Source: Lytechinus pictus
Taxonomy: Eukaryota; Echinodermata; Echinoidea; Temnopleuroida; Toxopneustidae
NCBI RefSeq assembly: GCF_037042905.1
Contig: NC_087254.1
Span: 23,909,103-23,973,102, forward strand
Direction of reading: 5' to 3'
DNA: 64,000 nucleotides
Position numbers and translations under genes: made by a program. The notes under the pieces were generated by a model, which was given only the letters and a program-made list of their open reading frames with translations, did not search any database and was not told the origin of the DNA. Within the stretch, counting starts at the first letter, position 1, and each line of letters begins with the position of its first letter. Below are positions 48,795 to 60,088 of this stretch, one piece after another.

Positions 48795-48809
48795 CCAGTA
48801 GGGGGCGCT
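48795..48809 (+). promoter_or_regulatory. CTCF-like binding motif
   Basis: CCAGTAGGGGGCGCT fits the vertebrate CTCF core pattern (CCASYAGRKGGCRS) at every position. CTCF is conserved across bilaterians, so an insulator role is possible. The same GGGGGCGCT word is also common inside transposon ends, so it may be repeat-derived. Confidence 0.35.
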
Positions 48810-49141
48810 GCTCCCTCAAAATCTTCACAAACGATATATGTTTTTCTTACATCATCGTGTTTCATTTTCCAATATAAAAAAAATCTTAGAATTTCGTGGT
48901 TGATTTCAGTGTCCTTTGACACACAAGATTCATTATATAACTTGAGCATTGCTTTAAAAACTATAATATTCAGATCGCTCGCTGCTCGTGCTCTAAAATT
49001 TTCTGAAAAATAAACGGTATCTCAAACCAAGTTACCTCAAATTCATGTTATTTTAAACACCACTGAGTTTTGAACAACGGATACACACAAAAGCATGGGA
49101 CATACTCGCAACTACAAATGCATCTTACAACAAGTAGATTC

Positions 49142-49208
49142 GAAAGTCAAAAAGGGGGCCTAAGCTTTCGATCCTAGCAGAATCTTCGTCGGAGGCAAAA
49201 TGACCATG
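49142..49208 (-). mobile_element. Short retroelement-like fragment flanked by 13 bp direct repeats
   Basis: AACAAGTAGATTC occurs at 49129-49141 and 49209-49221, directly flanking a 67 bp insert. On the minus strand the insert contains TCCGACGAAGATTCTGCTAG and GATCGAAAGCTTAGGCCCCC, which reads as ASDEDSARIESLGPP. This style of 3' terminal sequence is common in repeat families of marine invertebrates, possibly Penelope-like. The family assignment is uncertain. Confidence 0.4.
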
Positions 49209-49300
49209 AACAAGTAGATTCTAATGAATAGGCCTAAACAATAGAAAAATATCAGATATAATGAAGGTTTGACGGAGGTTCAACCAAAGGTAAGAGGGTT

Positions 49301-50889
49301 ATGAATGAATGAATGAAAAATAAATGAAGGAATTAAAAAAATGAATGAATGAATGAATGAATGGATGGATGAATGAATGAAGGAATGAAGGAATGAAGGA
49401 TTGAAGGAATGAATGAAGGAATGAAAAAATGAAAGAATGAATGAATGAACGAATGGATGAATGAATGAACGAACGAACGAATGAATGAATGAATGGACGG
49501 ACTGATGAATGAATGAAGGAATGAATGAATGAAGGAATGAATGAATGAACGAACGAACGAATGAATGAATGAATGGACGGACTGATGAATGAATGAAGGA
49601 ATGAATGAATGAAGGAATGAATGAATGAATGAATGAATGAATGAATGAATGAATGAATGAATGAATGAATGAAGGAATGAATGGATGGATGAATGAATGA
49701 ATGAATGAATGAATGAATGAATGAATGAATGAATGAATGAATGAACGAACGAACGGACGAATGAACAAATGAATGAATGAATGAATGAGTGAGTGGATGG
49801 ATGGATGGACGGATGGATGAATGGATGAATGAATGAATGGATGAATGGATGGATGAATGAATGAATGAATGAATGAATGAATGAATGAATGAATGAATGA
49901 ACGAACGAACGAATGAATGAATGAATGAATAAATGAATGAATGAATGAATGGATGAATGAATGAACGAACGAACGAACGGACGAACGAACAAATGAATGA
50001 ATGAATGAATGAATGAGTGGATGGATGGATGGATGGATGGACGGATAGATGAATGGATGAATGAATGGATGAATGGATGGATGGATGAATGAATGAATGA
50101 ATGAATGAATGAACGAACGAACGAACGAATGAATGAATGAATGGACGGACTGATGAATGAATGAAGGAATGAATGAATGAAGGAATGAATGAATGAACGA
50201 ACGAACGAATGAATGAATGAATGGACGGACTGATGAATGAATGAAGGAATGAATGAATGAAGGAATGAATGAATGAATGAATGAATGAATGAATGAATGA
50301 ATGAATGAATGAAGGAATGAATGGATGGATGAATGAATGAATGAATGAATGAATGAATGAATGAATGAATGAATGAATGAACGAACGAACGGACGAATGA
50401 ACAAATGAATGAATGAATGAATGAGTGAGTGGATGGATGGATGGACGGATGGATGAATGGATGAATGAATGAATGGATGAATGGATGGATGAATGAATGA
50501 ATGAATGAATGAATGAATGAATGAATGAATGAATGAATGAATGAACGAACGAACGAATGAATGAATGAATGAATAAATGAATGAATGAATGAATGGATGA
50601 ATGAATGAACGAACGAACGAACGGACGAACGAACAAATGAATGAATGAATGAATGAATGAGTGGATGGATGGATGGATGGATGGACGGATAGATGAATGG
50701 ATGAATGAATGGATGAATGGATGGATGGATGAATGAATGAATGAATGAATGAATGAACGAACGAACGAACGAATGAATGAATGAATGAATAAATGAATGA
50801 ATGAATGGATGGATGAATGAACGAACGAATGAACGAACGAATGAATGAATAGATGAATGAATGGATGAATGAATGAATAAATGAATGGA
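49301..50889. repeat. (ATGA/GAAT)n satellite with about 640 bp higher-order units
   Basis: The array is built of GAAT repeats with GGAT, GAAC and GGAC variants. Variant landmarks repeat at long range: GGACGGACTGATG at 49495, 49575, 50143 and 50223 (80 bp pairs, 648 bp apart); GGACGAATGAACAAATG at 49755 and 50391 (636 bp); GGACGAACGAACAAATG at 49979 and 50623 (644 bp); GATAGATGAATGG at 50044 and 50688 (644 bp). There are therefore two complete higher-order copies plus flanks. All three minus-strand frames stay open for up to 533 codons because (TTCA)n has no stop in any frame; they are not genes. Confidence 0.95.
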
Positions 50890-52285
50890 CTCAAAAGCAA
50901 ACATAGACATGGATCACTGATAAATGCATATAAAGAAGTACAAAATGTATGGTTTTTTGGGCCCCGGGAGAAGTCAGGCTTGTGAGAGTGGTCCTATCCC
51001 CTAAAAAAATTAAACTGACAATCATGAGGGGGTGGGGTCGGGGTCACTCATTGGAATATCATGTCGCCCTGGCTATAAATTCACTGAGAGCGTTCTTTAT
51101 CGTGTATCTATCATGAAACGCGCCTAAACACAAGTTATGGGTTTTGTTCTAACCTGCAGCTACGATGGTTTAAAGAGGAAGTTTCCACTTCGAACTGCCT
51201 GGTTAAAACAACCACTTTATGACTTTATCTGTCCCGCTTGCTGGATTATCTCACATTATTTTATCGTGAAATCACTCAGACTTTCTCACAGAGTTATTAA
51301 ACGATCTTCATTCTGAATGACATAATCATACTTATTTTCCTTAAAAAAACTATTCAGGCACAATAAAATCGATATTTTTTGTTATGGGGTATTGAGTTGT
51401 CAATAATGGTAGCTTCATTAAAAAATGTAAATAGATCTATTGATTAAAAAAAAAAGTTCAAAGAGAACACAGTAAATGCGCATGAATAATGCACAGTATG
51501 ATTGGGGATGCTCGCATTTGACACAGCAGAATACAAAGTAAAAGAGAAAGCAACAATCGCGCCCTTTACGTGTTTTCAGTTATTTCAATCAAAGTGATTT
51601 GATGTCAGCAGATCTTGCAACATTAAGATACCTCAAAATTTAATGTTACTGAGCTTTGTCGCTTCTCAACCATCTGAAAACTGGTCTTACTCAGAAAAAA
51701 ATGGGCAGTAAAGGGGATGTCATAGGAAGAAAAGAGGGCACTAATTGGCTATCAAAATGGAACGCTGTTAGTGGATATTTGTTGTTTGAACCTGTGAGGG
51801 CATTGCCCCTGTCTCCCCCCCCCTTTTTTTTTTGGGGGGGGGGGAAGGCACGTGCGCCACTTCTCTCCTCTTCTCTCCAAAGAGAATGGACATTATTTCT
51901 TTCTACAATCATCACATGAGGGCGTGAGTCTGTTATGAATTACAATACCCATTCAGGTTCAGTCTGGTTTATTTGTGTACAGCTGCAGCTAACCATCGAT
52001 ATTGTCACCGCAGGGCGGCCGCAACTCTCGGGTACTGCTGGTAGCGAGAGAATGTCTAAGTCGCCGAATAGAAAGTGCGAGGAGCAAAAACAGATTTGAA
52101 TGAGAAACATTACATCCTTTAAAGTTAAAAATGCATATCAAGATATTTGATTATTTTGAATTTACCTTAGTAATGTAGGGGAAGATCTTCAGCTTTCCAA
52201 CCATCGAAACCACACTTGACTGAAACAGTGCTGGACTGAGATCTCGAAGACAAGTAGAGTAGACACGGGGTAGACATTTTTCAAG
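50890..52285. other. Non-coding tract with a C9T10G11 block
   Basis: No supported gene. A C9-T10-G11 run at 51815-51844 could form a hairpin. A GCGGCCGC site lies at about 52016-52023 in a small CpG-richer patch. Confidence 0.4.
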
Positions 52286-52291
52286 TTTTGG

Positions 52292-52803
52292 TAAAACCCC
52301 GTCACACTAGAGGCGGAATGAGCCGGAATGCCGCCGGAATGAAAATTCTTGGTACATTCCTGGATATTCGAAGCGCATTCTAAAAATTCTGACTGCATTC
52401 TGAGTGCATTCCAGACATTCGGGTCCATTCTTGTGACCGGCCCGAATGTTTTGCTCATGTTCAAAACTTTCGAAGTGCATTCGAAGTGGAGAAATATCGA
52501 ACGACATTCGAAGTGCATTCTGACTGCTGCATTCTAAATATTCTTGCTTCATTCTAACAGCATTCTTAATATTCTTCCTGTGTTCCGACTGTATTCGAGC
52601 TGCATTCGACAGTCAATACACCCGGAATGTGCAAGAATCATTCGAGGCGGGATCAAAGGACGTTCTAAGTATTCGAACGACATTTTTGCAAAAGTAGTGA
52701 AAATTTCAAATTCCCTCCCGAATGTGGCACGAATTTTGAAAGTTCTTCATTCCGGCTGGTTCTGCTCGATTACTGCTGATTCCGAATAAGTGTGACGGGG
52801 GTA
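52292..52803. mobile_element. MITE with CCCCGTCACACT ends and many GCATTC-type subterminal words
   Basis: The left end AAACCCCGTCACACTA is inverted at the right as TAAGTGTGACGGGGG, with TA outside both (52292-52293 and 52802-52803). The 500 bp interior is dense in short words related to GCATTC, CATTCGAA and GGAATG in both orientations, such as might serve as clustered transposase-binding sites (inference). Several short frames on both strands cross it, with no known protein. Confidence 0.7.
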
Positions 52804-53500
52804 TAAAACGTGAAAGCCAACATGTTATGGTGTGAATGCTTTGAATGCCTCAAGTGTACCCAGTCATGTAAAGCAACCTGTTCAGCCTTGCATTTATTCG
52901 TGACAGATTTAGGCTTTTGAATGCTACCATGACCGTGGAGATGTCCTGGCGGAGTGGTCAGATGCCTGAGAAAGGGGGGGGGGGGGGGGGGGTGGGCACT
53001 CAAGTATAATGGCGGGTATGATGGTCCTTAAGCCCCCCTTTAAACGCCTTGCCACCAGTTCCCAAATATATCATTTCCACCCTTTTCACTGACCAACCCG
53101 TTCTCCCCCGATATGCTGCTCATTTCAGGCTTCCGTTATCGAAGACCCCCATTTAATGTTTAATTCCAGTTCCCAATGAAGCGCCCCCATTCACAGAGGG
53201 CCATCTAGTTTTCAAGCCCTTCACAATAAACCTCAGTTCTTGTTTAATGTATGTCTTTAGATTTTGGGAGCGAATCCGAGACCCCCCCCCCTCTCTCTCT
53301 CTCTCTCTCTCCCGAGCTGACCATTCGTTCAAGACGAGATTTCAATTTAACGTCTCTGTGTCAAGCTTTCCATCTGTTCTCTTATTTCTTCATTCTTTCT
53401 TCTTTCATCATCTCGTTCTCCACCCCTTCATTTGACAAAATGTACTCTTGATATGCTTTTAAGGTAGCGCTGTCAATGGATCATAATCACCTTGCAGCTA
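52804..53500. other. Non-coding tract with G19 and (CT)n blocks
   Basis: Contains G19 at 52974-52992 and a C10(CT)n block at about 53281-53312. Just before the G run, GGCGGAGTGGTCAGATGCCT resembles a tRNA box A region, perhaps a SINE stub. No gene was seen. Confidence 0.45.
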
Positions 53501-53502
53501 TT

Positions 53503-53992
53503 AAAGGGATGGTCCGGGCTGAAAATATTTATACCTAAATACATAGAGTAGAATTCACTGAGCAAAATGCCGAAAATTTCATCGAAATCGGATAACAAAT
53601 GATAAAGTTATGGAAGTTTAAAGTTTTGCAATATTTTGTGAAAACAGTCGTCATGAATATTCATTAGGTGGGATGATGATGTCATAAATTATCTCCACTT
53701 TCGTTTTCTTATGTTATTACATAAAATCATATTTTTTCATTATTTCATACTTGTGTGAATAATATGTCTCCCTTATAATGAAATAAGTTGCAGCAATAAA
53801 TATCTAATGCACTAAATCAGTTGTCAATCCAATTTTTCTAGTTCTTTGAACAAAATTTGAATAAACCTAATTTCATATAATAAAATACAAAAGAACAAGT
53901 GGGGATGATTTTGATGAAATTTTCGGCATTTTGCTCAGTGAATTCTACTCTATTATTAAGCTATAAATACTTTCAGCCCGGACCATCCCTTT
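53503..53992. mobile_element. Fold-back MITE, AAAGGGATGGTCCGGGC ends
   Basis: The first 22 bases (53503-53524) are a perfect inverted match to the last 22 (53971-53992). Strong arm similarity continues for about 90 bp (TAGAGTAGAATTCACTGAGC is present in both arms, inverted). TTAA stands at 53501-53504 on the left and TTTA on the right. Non-coding. Confidence 0.85.
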
Positions 53993-54607
53993 ACAGGACA
54001 AGTCCACCCCAGTCATACGATGATTTGAATAAAAAGAGAAAAATCCAACAAGCATAATTATATAACACTGAAAATTTCATCAAAATCGGATGTAAAATAA
54101 AAAAGTTGTGACATTTTAAAGTTTCGCTTAATTTCACAAAACAGTTATATGCAGATTCCTGGTCGGTATGCAAATGAGGATACTGATGACATCACTCACT
54201 CACTATTTCTTTTGTATTTTATTATACGAAATATGAAATATTCAAATTTTCTCCTCATTGTCAAGTGAAACAAAGACTAATTCCTCCATGAACATGTGGA
54301 ATTAGCTTTGTTTTAATACTATATGGTTTAATCAAGTTGGTCCTTATCGTCAAATCTGTAAAAAATTGAATATTGTATAATTCAAACAATAAATAACAAA
54401 AGAAATAGTGAGTGATAGACATCATCGACTGTCTCATTTGCATGTCACTGAGATGTGCATATAACTGTTTTGTGAAAAATAAGCGAAATTTTAAAATGTC
54501 ATAACTTTTCCATTTTACGTCCGATTTTTATGAAATTTTTAGCATTTTGCAAGTTTGATTTTTCTCTATTTATTCAAATCATCATTTTTCTGGAATAGAC
54601 TTGACCT
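53993..54607. mobile_element. Second fold-back MITE abutting the first
   Basis: The left end ACAGGACAAGTCCACC and the right end ATAGACTTGACC, followed by TTTAA, are inverted relatives. The arms carry AAACAGTTATATGCA on the left and GCATATAACTGTTTTGTGAA on the right. Both arms also contain a GAAAATTTCATCAAAATCGG-like phrase, as does the neighbouring element, so the two families are related. Confidence 0.75.
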
Positions 54608-54738
54608 TTAATGATGATCGTACCTAGTAATGAGGGGTAATGAGCTAATCCAATTTTTTGATCGATTTTGACATATATTATTCAGAAAATAATATCACAT
54701 TTCACCCTTCTCTCTTTCCTTTTCTCTTTTCTTGGTCG

Positions 54739-54741
<3 letters not shown>

Positions 54742-54775
<34 letters not shown>

Positions 54776-55040
54776 GGGGGGGGGGGGCGCCTCCCCATGG
54801 CCCTAACTGTACGCCACCGATCGTATCCAAGAGCTCTTTGTATCTGTTGAAGCCGGGTGTTGAAGACGCCCACAGACTTGCTCCTGCAAGATCGACCGAT
54901 CAAAATCTGGTTAGCAAAGGGCGCTGCGGAGTGTCAGGGGCGTTTCTGACTCGCCAGATACGGGCTCACAACAGCGCCAGTGCCACTGGCAAAAGCCGGG
55001 GTTCGCTCTTGACAGGATCCTTTGAAAACTTCGGTGAATA
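54742..55040 (-). repeat. T33G13 block and adjacent GC-rich segment
   Basis: Thirty-three T and then thirteen G (54742-54787) precede a 250 bp segment that is clearly more GC-rich than its surroundings. Read on the minus strand, the segment ends in C13A33, as if it were a retroposed transcript with a poly(A) tail. The frames over it (for example, one containing NTRLQQIQRALGYDRWRTVR) are not recognisable. Its identity is unknown. Confidence 0.35.
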
Positions 55041-55926
55041 GCAGTTTTTATGAAAACTGTTCTCGCATACATCTTTCATTAGTAAAACACATGTCTTTAT
55101 CAATATATTTCCCGCAAATTTCTGAAAATTCTTTTCCCTTGATAGTCCAAACTTGCCTCTATCTTTCCAATGTACCATTTTATTTTTAAGTAGTAGTTCT
55201 GCATTTATCTCAATCAAAATACAAAATTGAAATAATGATAATTCGATTTCATCATAATCATGTAATAATCATGATAGTGACGATATCGAAACAAGGAAAG
55301 CCCAGATAATACAGATGATGATTTTTTTTAAATCTATATATTTTAGAATGACACCAATTCAAATAATAGTTTTCTTCGCAGGAAATGCATGAGTGAGCCA
55401 TTCCTTCGTAAATATTTTATTATTCATTTTTTAATACCCCCTTCATTTTCATTCTTTCGCGCCACTCTCCCCCCCCCCCTCTCCCTCTTTATGTATCTGC
55501 TCTTTCTATATCCCATCTCTGCCCTGTAATCCCTTTCTCCCTTTTTTCAATCTCTATTTTAAGAACATTATATTAATTATTTGGTCCCCATGGAAGACTA
55601 GCTGCACATGTAATTGGTGCAGATGAATATGGGTTATCCAACCGTCTCTTGTCTTGAGTCTGGTCTTTTTGTCTTATAACTCCTTTAGCATATTAAGAGC
55701 TTCAATGTTTTTGTGATGTTTTTCGTCAATTTCTAGAATTTTTTTCATTGTTATGTATATGCTATCCTTTATGTTTCTTTATGACATATATAATACAAAC
55801 AAACAAATAATTCTTAGGTCCATACAGCGCATAATAATCGGTGAAGACCTATTATGCGCTTTACAAACTATTTTTCTTAAATCTTAAAATTTTTGTTTAT
55901 AATCTGTCATTCGACTATGCGCAATT

Positions 55927-56100
55927 GGCTGGGCGTTGTGGCATGCGCCTGTAATCCAAGCTGTAGGGAAGTTACAAATTGATGTAGAGGTTCGAACCCT
56001 GGTCACGTCTTTCGGATGGTGACGTCAAAGGTCGGTCCCATACGTAAATAATCATATCTGATTGATACACGTCTGACAAAACTCAAATACACACACACAT
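55927..56100 (+). mobile_element. SINE with a 7SL Alu-domain-like head
   Basis: GGCTGGGCGTTGTGGCATGC followed by GCCTGTAATCCAAGCT (55927-55962) closely resembles the 5' Alu domain of SRP 7SL RNA. A tRNA-type box B, GGTTCGAACCC (55989-55999), follows at polymerase III spacing. The tail CTTTCGGATGGTGACGTCAA is a common SINE tail style, and a short (CA)n run ends it near 56098. It may be a chimeric 7SL/tRNA SINE copy. Confidence 0.5.
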
Positions 56101-56494
56101 ATGCGCAATTGTTTAGAGACATGAAGATTCAGAGTTCGATTCCTATAGTAATGCGGCTCCTGATCAAGGCATTTCATCTTCATTGCTCTTCTATCATAAA
56201 TTAAATAAATCATAGACCCTTTTTTATTATTACCAACGTCCCTAAGACAGTGTTCGAGAATAATAATTTTCATTTTGTCTTAATGCAAAGTTTATTTCAA
56301 ACAAAAATGATTTATGCATGAATTTTTTCAAAGGGCAATGAATAAGGAGTCATCTCAATATGGAGCAATGCACTCTTGAAAATACCGGGTAAGCCACTGA
56401 CAAGGAAAATCAGTTGACTTTACAACCAATTTCGGATTTACAAAATGACCCGGAATCTGGGTCACACCTGACCTTATTCAGGATGATTTGTCCC

Positions 56495-56618
56495 GGGGAG
56501 TGTTTCATGAAAGGATTTTATCCGACAGTTACCAGTGCTTCTATAAGCCAATCAGAATCAAGGAAAGTTGTCAGATCTGACAACTTGTCTAATGAAAATG
56601 TTGATGAAACAATCCCCT
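56495..56618. mobile_element. Small MITE, GGGGAGTGTTTCATGAAAGG ends
   Basis: The left end GGGGAGTGTTTCATGA is inverted at the right within GTTGATGAAACAATCCCC. The centre carries the palindrome AGTTGTCAGATCTGACAACT. An overlapping 74-codon frame is incidental. Confidence 0.65.
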
Positions 56619-56619
56619 G

Positions 56620-58230
56620 GACTTTTGGACCCAAGTGACTGATTTGCGTTCAGTCGGGGGGGGGGGGGGGGGGGGGTTAAAAAACAGTAATGAATTAATA
56701 TAAATATATATATATATATCTATCTACTTACACATTTTAAACATATTTTGTATACGAAAATATCTGATTATTTTCAAACTAGGTCACAATTACTAGCTTA
56801 TTCTCTGCTTTTATATAAAATAATTCACAATAACAAAATATTTTTTCAAAATAAAGAAAACAAATACAAAGTTTCGGTATTGGTTTTTAAATGCTGTGCA
56901 TTTTATTCAACTCACAAGAAATACTATTCATCAACAACAATACAAAGACATGAATATTCTATATTCAGAAAACCATTACAAACTTCATAAATAACTTTCC
57001 ATCCAACTATTACAATATAATAACATCACTCTATATAGAGAATAAAACTCCGATAATAATCTATTTCTTAGTATTGATGTCTCTCCTTCATCCACAAAGT
57101 TACAATAACACTTTCCCCAAACCTAACTAATATGAGAGCATCTTGAAAAAAACATATAACAAAAGAAATATGAAAACGACCATAACGTGTATCAAACTTT
57201 GAGTGTCAATTAAGTGAAGCAGCATTTACATGACCGATTCATTCAGTAAATAACAGCACCGTTAAGCATAACGTTTTGAACGACATACTTCCCAAGAAAA
57301 CTATACATTAATATTTTGAAGGCTTTTGGGGTAAAGGATATGGCAAAGAAAAAACATGGGCGAAGAAGAAACACAGTACTTGTATAAAGGAGCTCAATAG
57401 GGGATTGGGAAGGGGCGGGGCGAAGGTGGTCAGGAAACAAGACAGAGAAAGGTGATTGTATAGGGAAAAATTACAAATCAATATGATTAATTCTAATTAT
57501 TTTGTCTCTCTATGACAAGAACATCAACTAAACATAAAGGTTTCAATGAAAAAGATTGCAGAAATCAACTGGAAATTATTCAAAATAAGTAAAGAAATCA
57601 AATGAGATAATACATGAATATTTCAGAAGAAAAGTAAAGAACTGAAAATTGAAATTATACTAATAATTAAAATTATTATTTGAATATCACATCTTAATTT
57701 AGAAGCTAGTCGAGTAAAAATGAACAAAATATTAACAATAGACAAAAACAACAACAGAGAGGGACGGGGGCAGACCGCTACACCTATATCGCGAAAAGGT
57801 GCGAAAAAGTCCCAAGGTTGATTGGGTGATTAAACAGAAATTCTAATCAATATGTGTATAGGGAAAATAAAACAAATACATGTAGGAACAAATACTTTAC
57901 AGAATGAACACAATGAAAACAATCCAATAATCTGAATGGTCAACAATGACTGCTTCAGACAAAAATACTGTTCTGCAGCAAAATTTATGCGTGTGGAGAG
58001 GGAAAATGAATAGAAATATATATCATATGCCTAAAGTAGAAAATTTCTTAACATTGCAGGGAAGAACTTTTCAATAAATGTCCTATAATCTTACACTATT
58101 TCCATAATTCAAAATATAAACATCACGCCAAAAATAACAAAAGTATACAAACTGTAAACAGTTGTGCGATAGATCAAATTGAAAAAAAAAGTGCAAGTGC
58201 CGAAATGTACATTCCGTATATAAGTTTTTA
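56620..58230. other. AT-rich non-coding tract with G21 and (TA)n
   Basis: Begins with G21 at 56656-56676 and a (TA)n run near 56704-56720. The rest is A-rich on the plus strand, with no recognised gene. It could include distal 3' UTR of the minus-strand gene at the right, but MITEs between make this unlikely. Confidence 0.35.
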
Positions 58231-58235
58231 ACCTG

Positions 58236-58661
58236 TTTTTAATAGAGAAAACATATTGAAGGTTTGATGAAAATCCATTAAGGAATAATGGAATTATATT
58301 TTTTGAAGTTTTAATTTGTTACGTCATATGCGAGCAGCATCCCCCCAAATAAAAAATAATTCCATAAATTCTTTAGTGGAAAATTACGAATAAAAAAAAG
58401 TTTTTCTTATAAAAGGGAGATCAAATGATGTGTTAACGATATATTTCCCGCACAAATAGAATCACTTATCTTTTTTTAATGAATTTTCTTAAATTTATAT
58501 AACAAGACATGGTTATGAAGGATCTGCTCACTGTGACGTCAGAAAATCAAAACTTCATAAATCCGTTATTCTTTGACAAATTTTCATGAAACCTTCAACA
58601 CTTTTTCTCTAATTTTTCTGCTTCTATTAAAAGCAACTTATCGTGTGGGTGAAATTCCCCT
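58236..58661. mobile_element. Fold-back MITE with TTAA at right end, left end eroded
   Basis: Arms match in inverted order: TTTTAATAGAGAAAACATAT, GAAGGTTTGATGAAAAT and GAAGTTTTAATTTGTTACGTC on the left correspond to the reverse of TTTTCATGAAACCTTCAA and GACGTCAGAAAATCAAAACT on the right. The right end reads GAAATTCCCC next to TTAA (58662-58665), as in the TTAA-flanked elements at 12.3 and 18 kb. A further half-element ending CCTTTAA may lie at about 59690-59836. Confidence 0.6.
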
Positions 58662-58669
58662 TTAATTAG

Positions 58670-60080
58670 TAGCTAATATCTTTGCCGTCTCCAAATATGT
58701 ATGATCAAAATTATATTGGATATAAACAACGACGCAAAGATTCACCCTCTGAGGTGGAAAAAAATTACCAAATTTTGCGAAAAGATGAAAACATATGAGT
58801 CTGTTACACGATTAAAATTTGTCCAACATTCAGTAAAATAACAAAATACACGTTTTATGGGAACATTTCAACACAGCAATGAATAAATTATACACCATAT
58901 TTGATCTCCCTTTACCCATCATGCATATTCCCTTCCGCACATTTTACACATTATTGGGCAAATCTAACTCAACCCTTTTGTTTAAAGAGTTAACTGACTG
59001 GATTTTGGGCTTGCCATATTCCCTTTTGCTATCTTGCACAATTATCTTTACGATCAATTCGGTGAAATATCTCCCTGGTGAATGAATACTGTAGTGGTAT
59101 GAAATAGTGATGGCAGAAATACGAAATAATAGACTATAAAAGAAAGCTATCATCTTGCTAAAATCTACGTCAGGCCGATGATCTTTCTGATTAGTCATTT
59201 CAACTACCGCTACATGTATTTTGCTAACACCGGCATTAATAAAAAAAGGGTTTCAGAATCATTTTAGCACATCTAAAATGAAAAGGGTATAGTTAGACTT
59301 TATCTTGATCGCAGGTCGAAAATTAAAGAAATATATATTTTCAAGAAAAAAAAAACACTGTATGGGTTAACAACAATCTCGACTGAAGTAAAGGAAGCCA
59401 AGAAAACTACCGGTGTTTGAACTATTGTTGCAAAATACAAATAAATATATACCAACGTTGAAAAAAAAATCTACGACTCATAAAGCTTTATTTTAAGAGA
59501 AGGCAAAAGCAATTTTCGGGATCCGAATTATATAAAAGGATAAAAAACGTTTTCAAGCATGTCAAACACTTCTCAAGAAATTTAGTTCATTATAATTAAT
59601 TCTATATTTTAGATATGATTTTTGTGACCTTGTTTACTTTGACAGCTGAGTATTTAATCATTTAATCCAGGAAAACGAATTACATTTTTATATTATCTAA
59701 CGAGACCATACTTTCGTGACGTCATCACTCAGAGAAGATGTAGCATTTTCTTAAATTAATCGAGCTGGTATTTCCAACACATGTAATGACACTGAATATA
59801 TACTTTAAAAAAAAAAACCTCGCACGTACCTTTAAGAAGATACATTTCTGCACAAAATATATGGCATATAATCTTACAAATAAAATCAAGTAAATATTAA
59901 CACATAATACTGATATATTTCCATTTGTCAGTGGACTACATAAAGTGTGAAACTAATGTCATAGTGTATATACAAATATTTCATTTTTTTTTTATAATAC
60001 TAATCACAAACATATAACAAAGTTCTTCTTAAAACATGTATATATAACTATATATCTTCTAATTTTCTCTTTCTAATACC
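58670..60080. other. AT-rich non-coding tract left of the CBX gene
   Basis: No gene was recognised. The possible half fold-back element at 59690-59836 lies here. Confidence 0.35.
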
Positions 60081-60082
60081 TC

Positions 60083-60088
60083 TTTATT
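60083..60088 (-). terminator. Candidate polyadenylation signal of the CBX-like gene
   Basis: TTTATT on the plus strand is AATAAA on the minus strand. It is the first such hexamer downstream of the stop codon at 61973. I scanned 60089-61972 and found none closer, apart from the weaker variant ATTAAA near 60322-60327. Confidence 0.35.

Noticed and set aside
49280..50910. Three overlapping minus-strand open frames of 374-533 codons with SFIH repeats
   Set aside because: They are products of the (ATGA)n satellite: a four-base repeat without stops is open in all three frames and gives the same four-residue repeat in each. There is no start context, unique sequence or domain.
52307..52789. Several frames of 60-110 codons on both strands as small genes
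   Set aside because: They lie wholly inside a MITE rich in GCATTC-type words and have repetitive composition.
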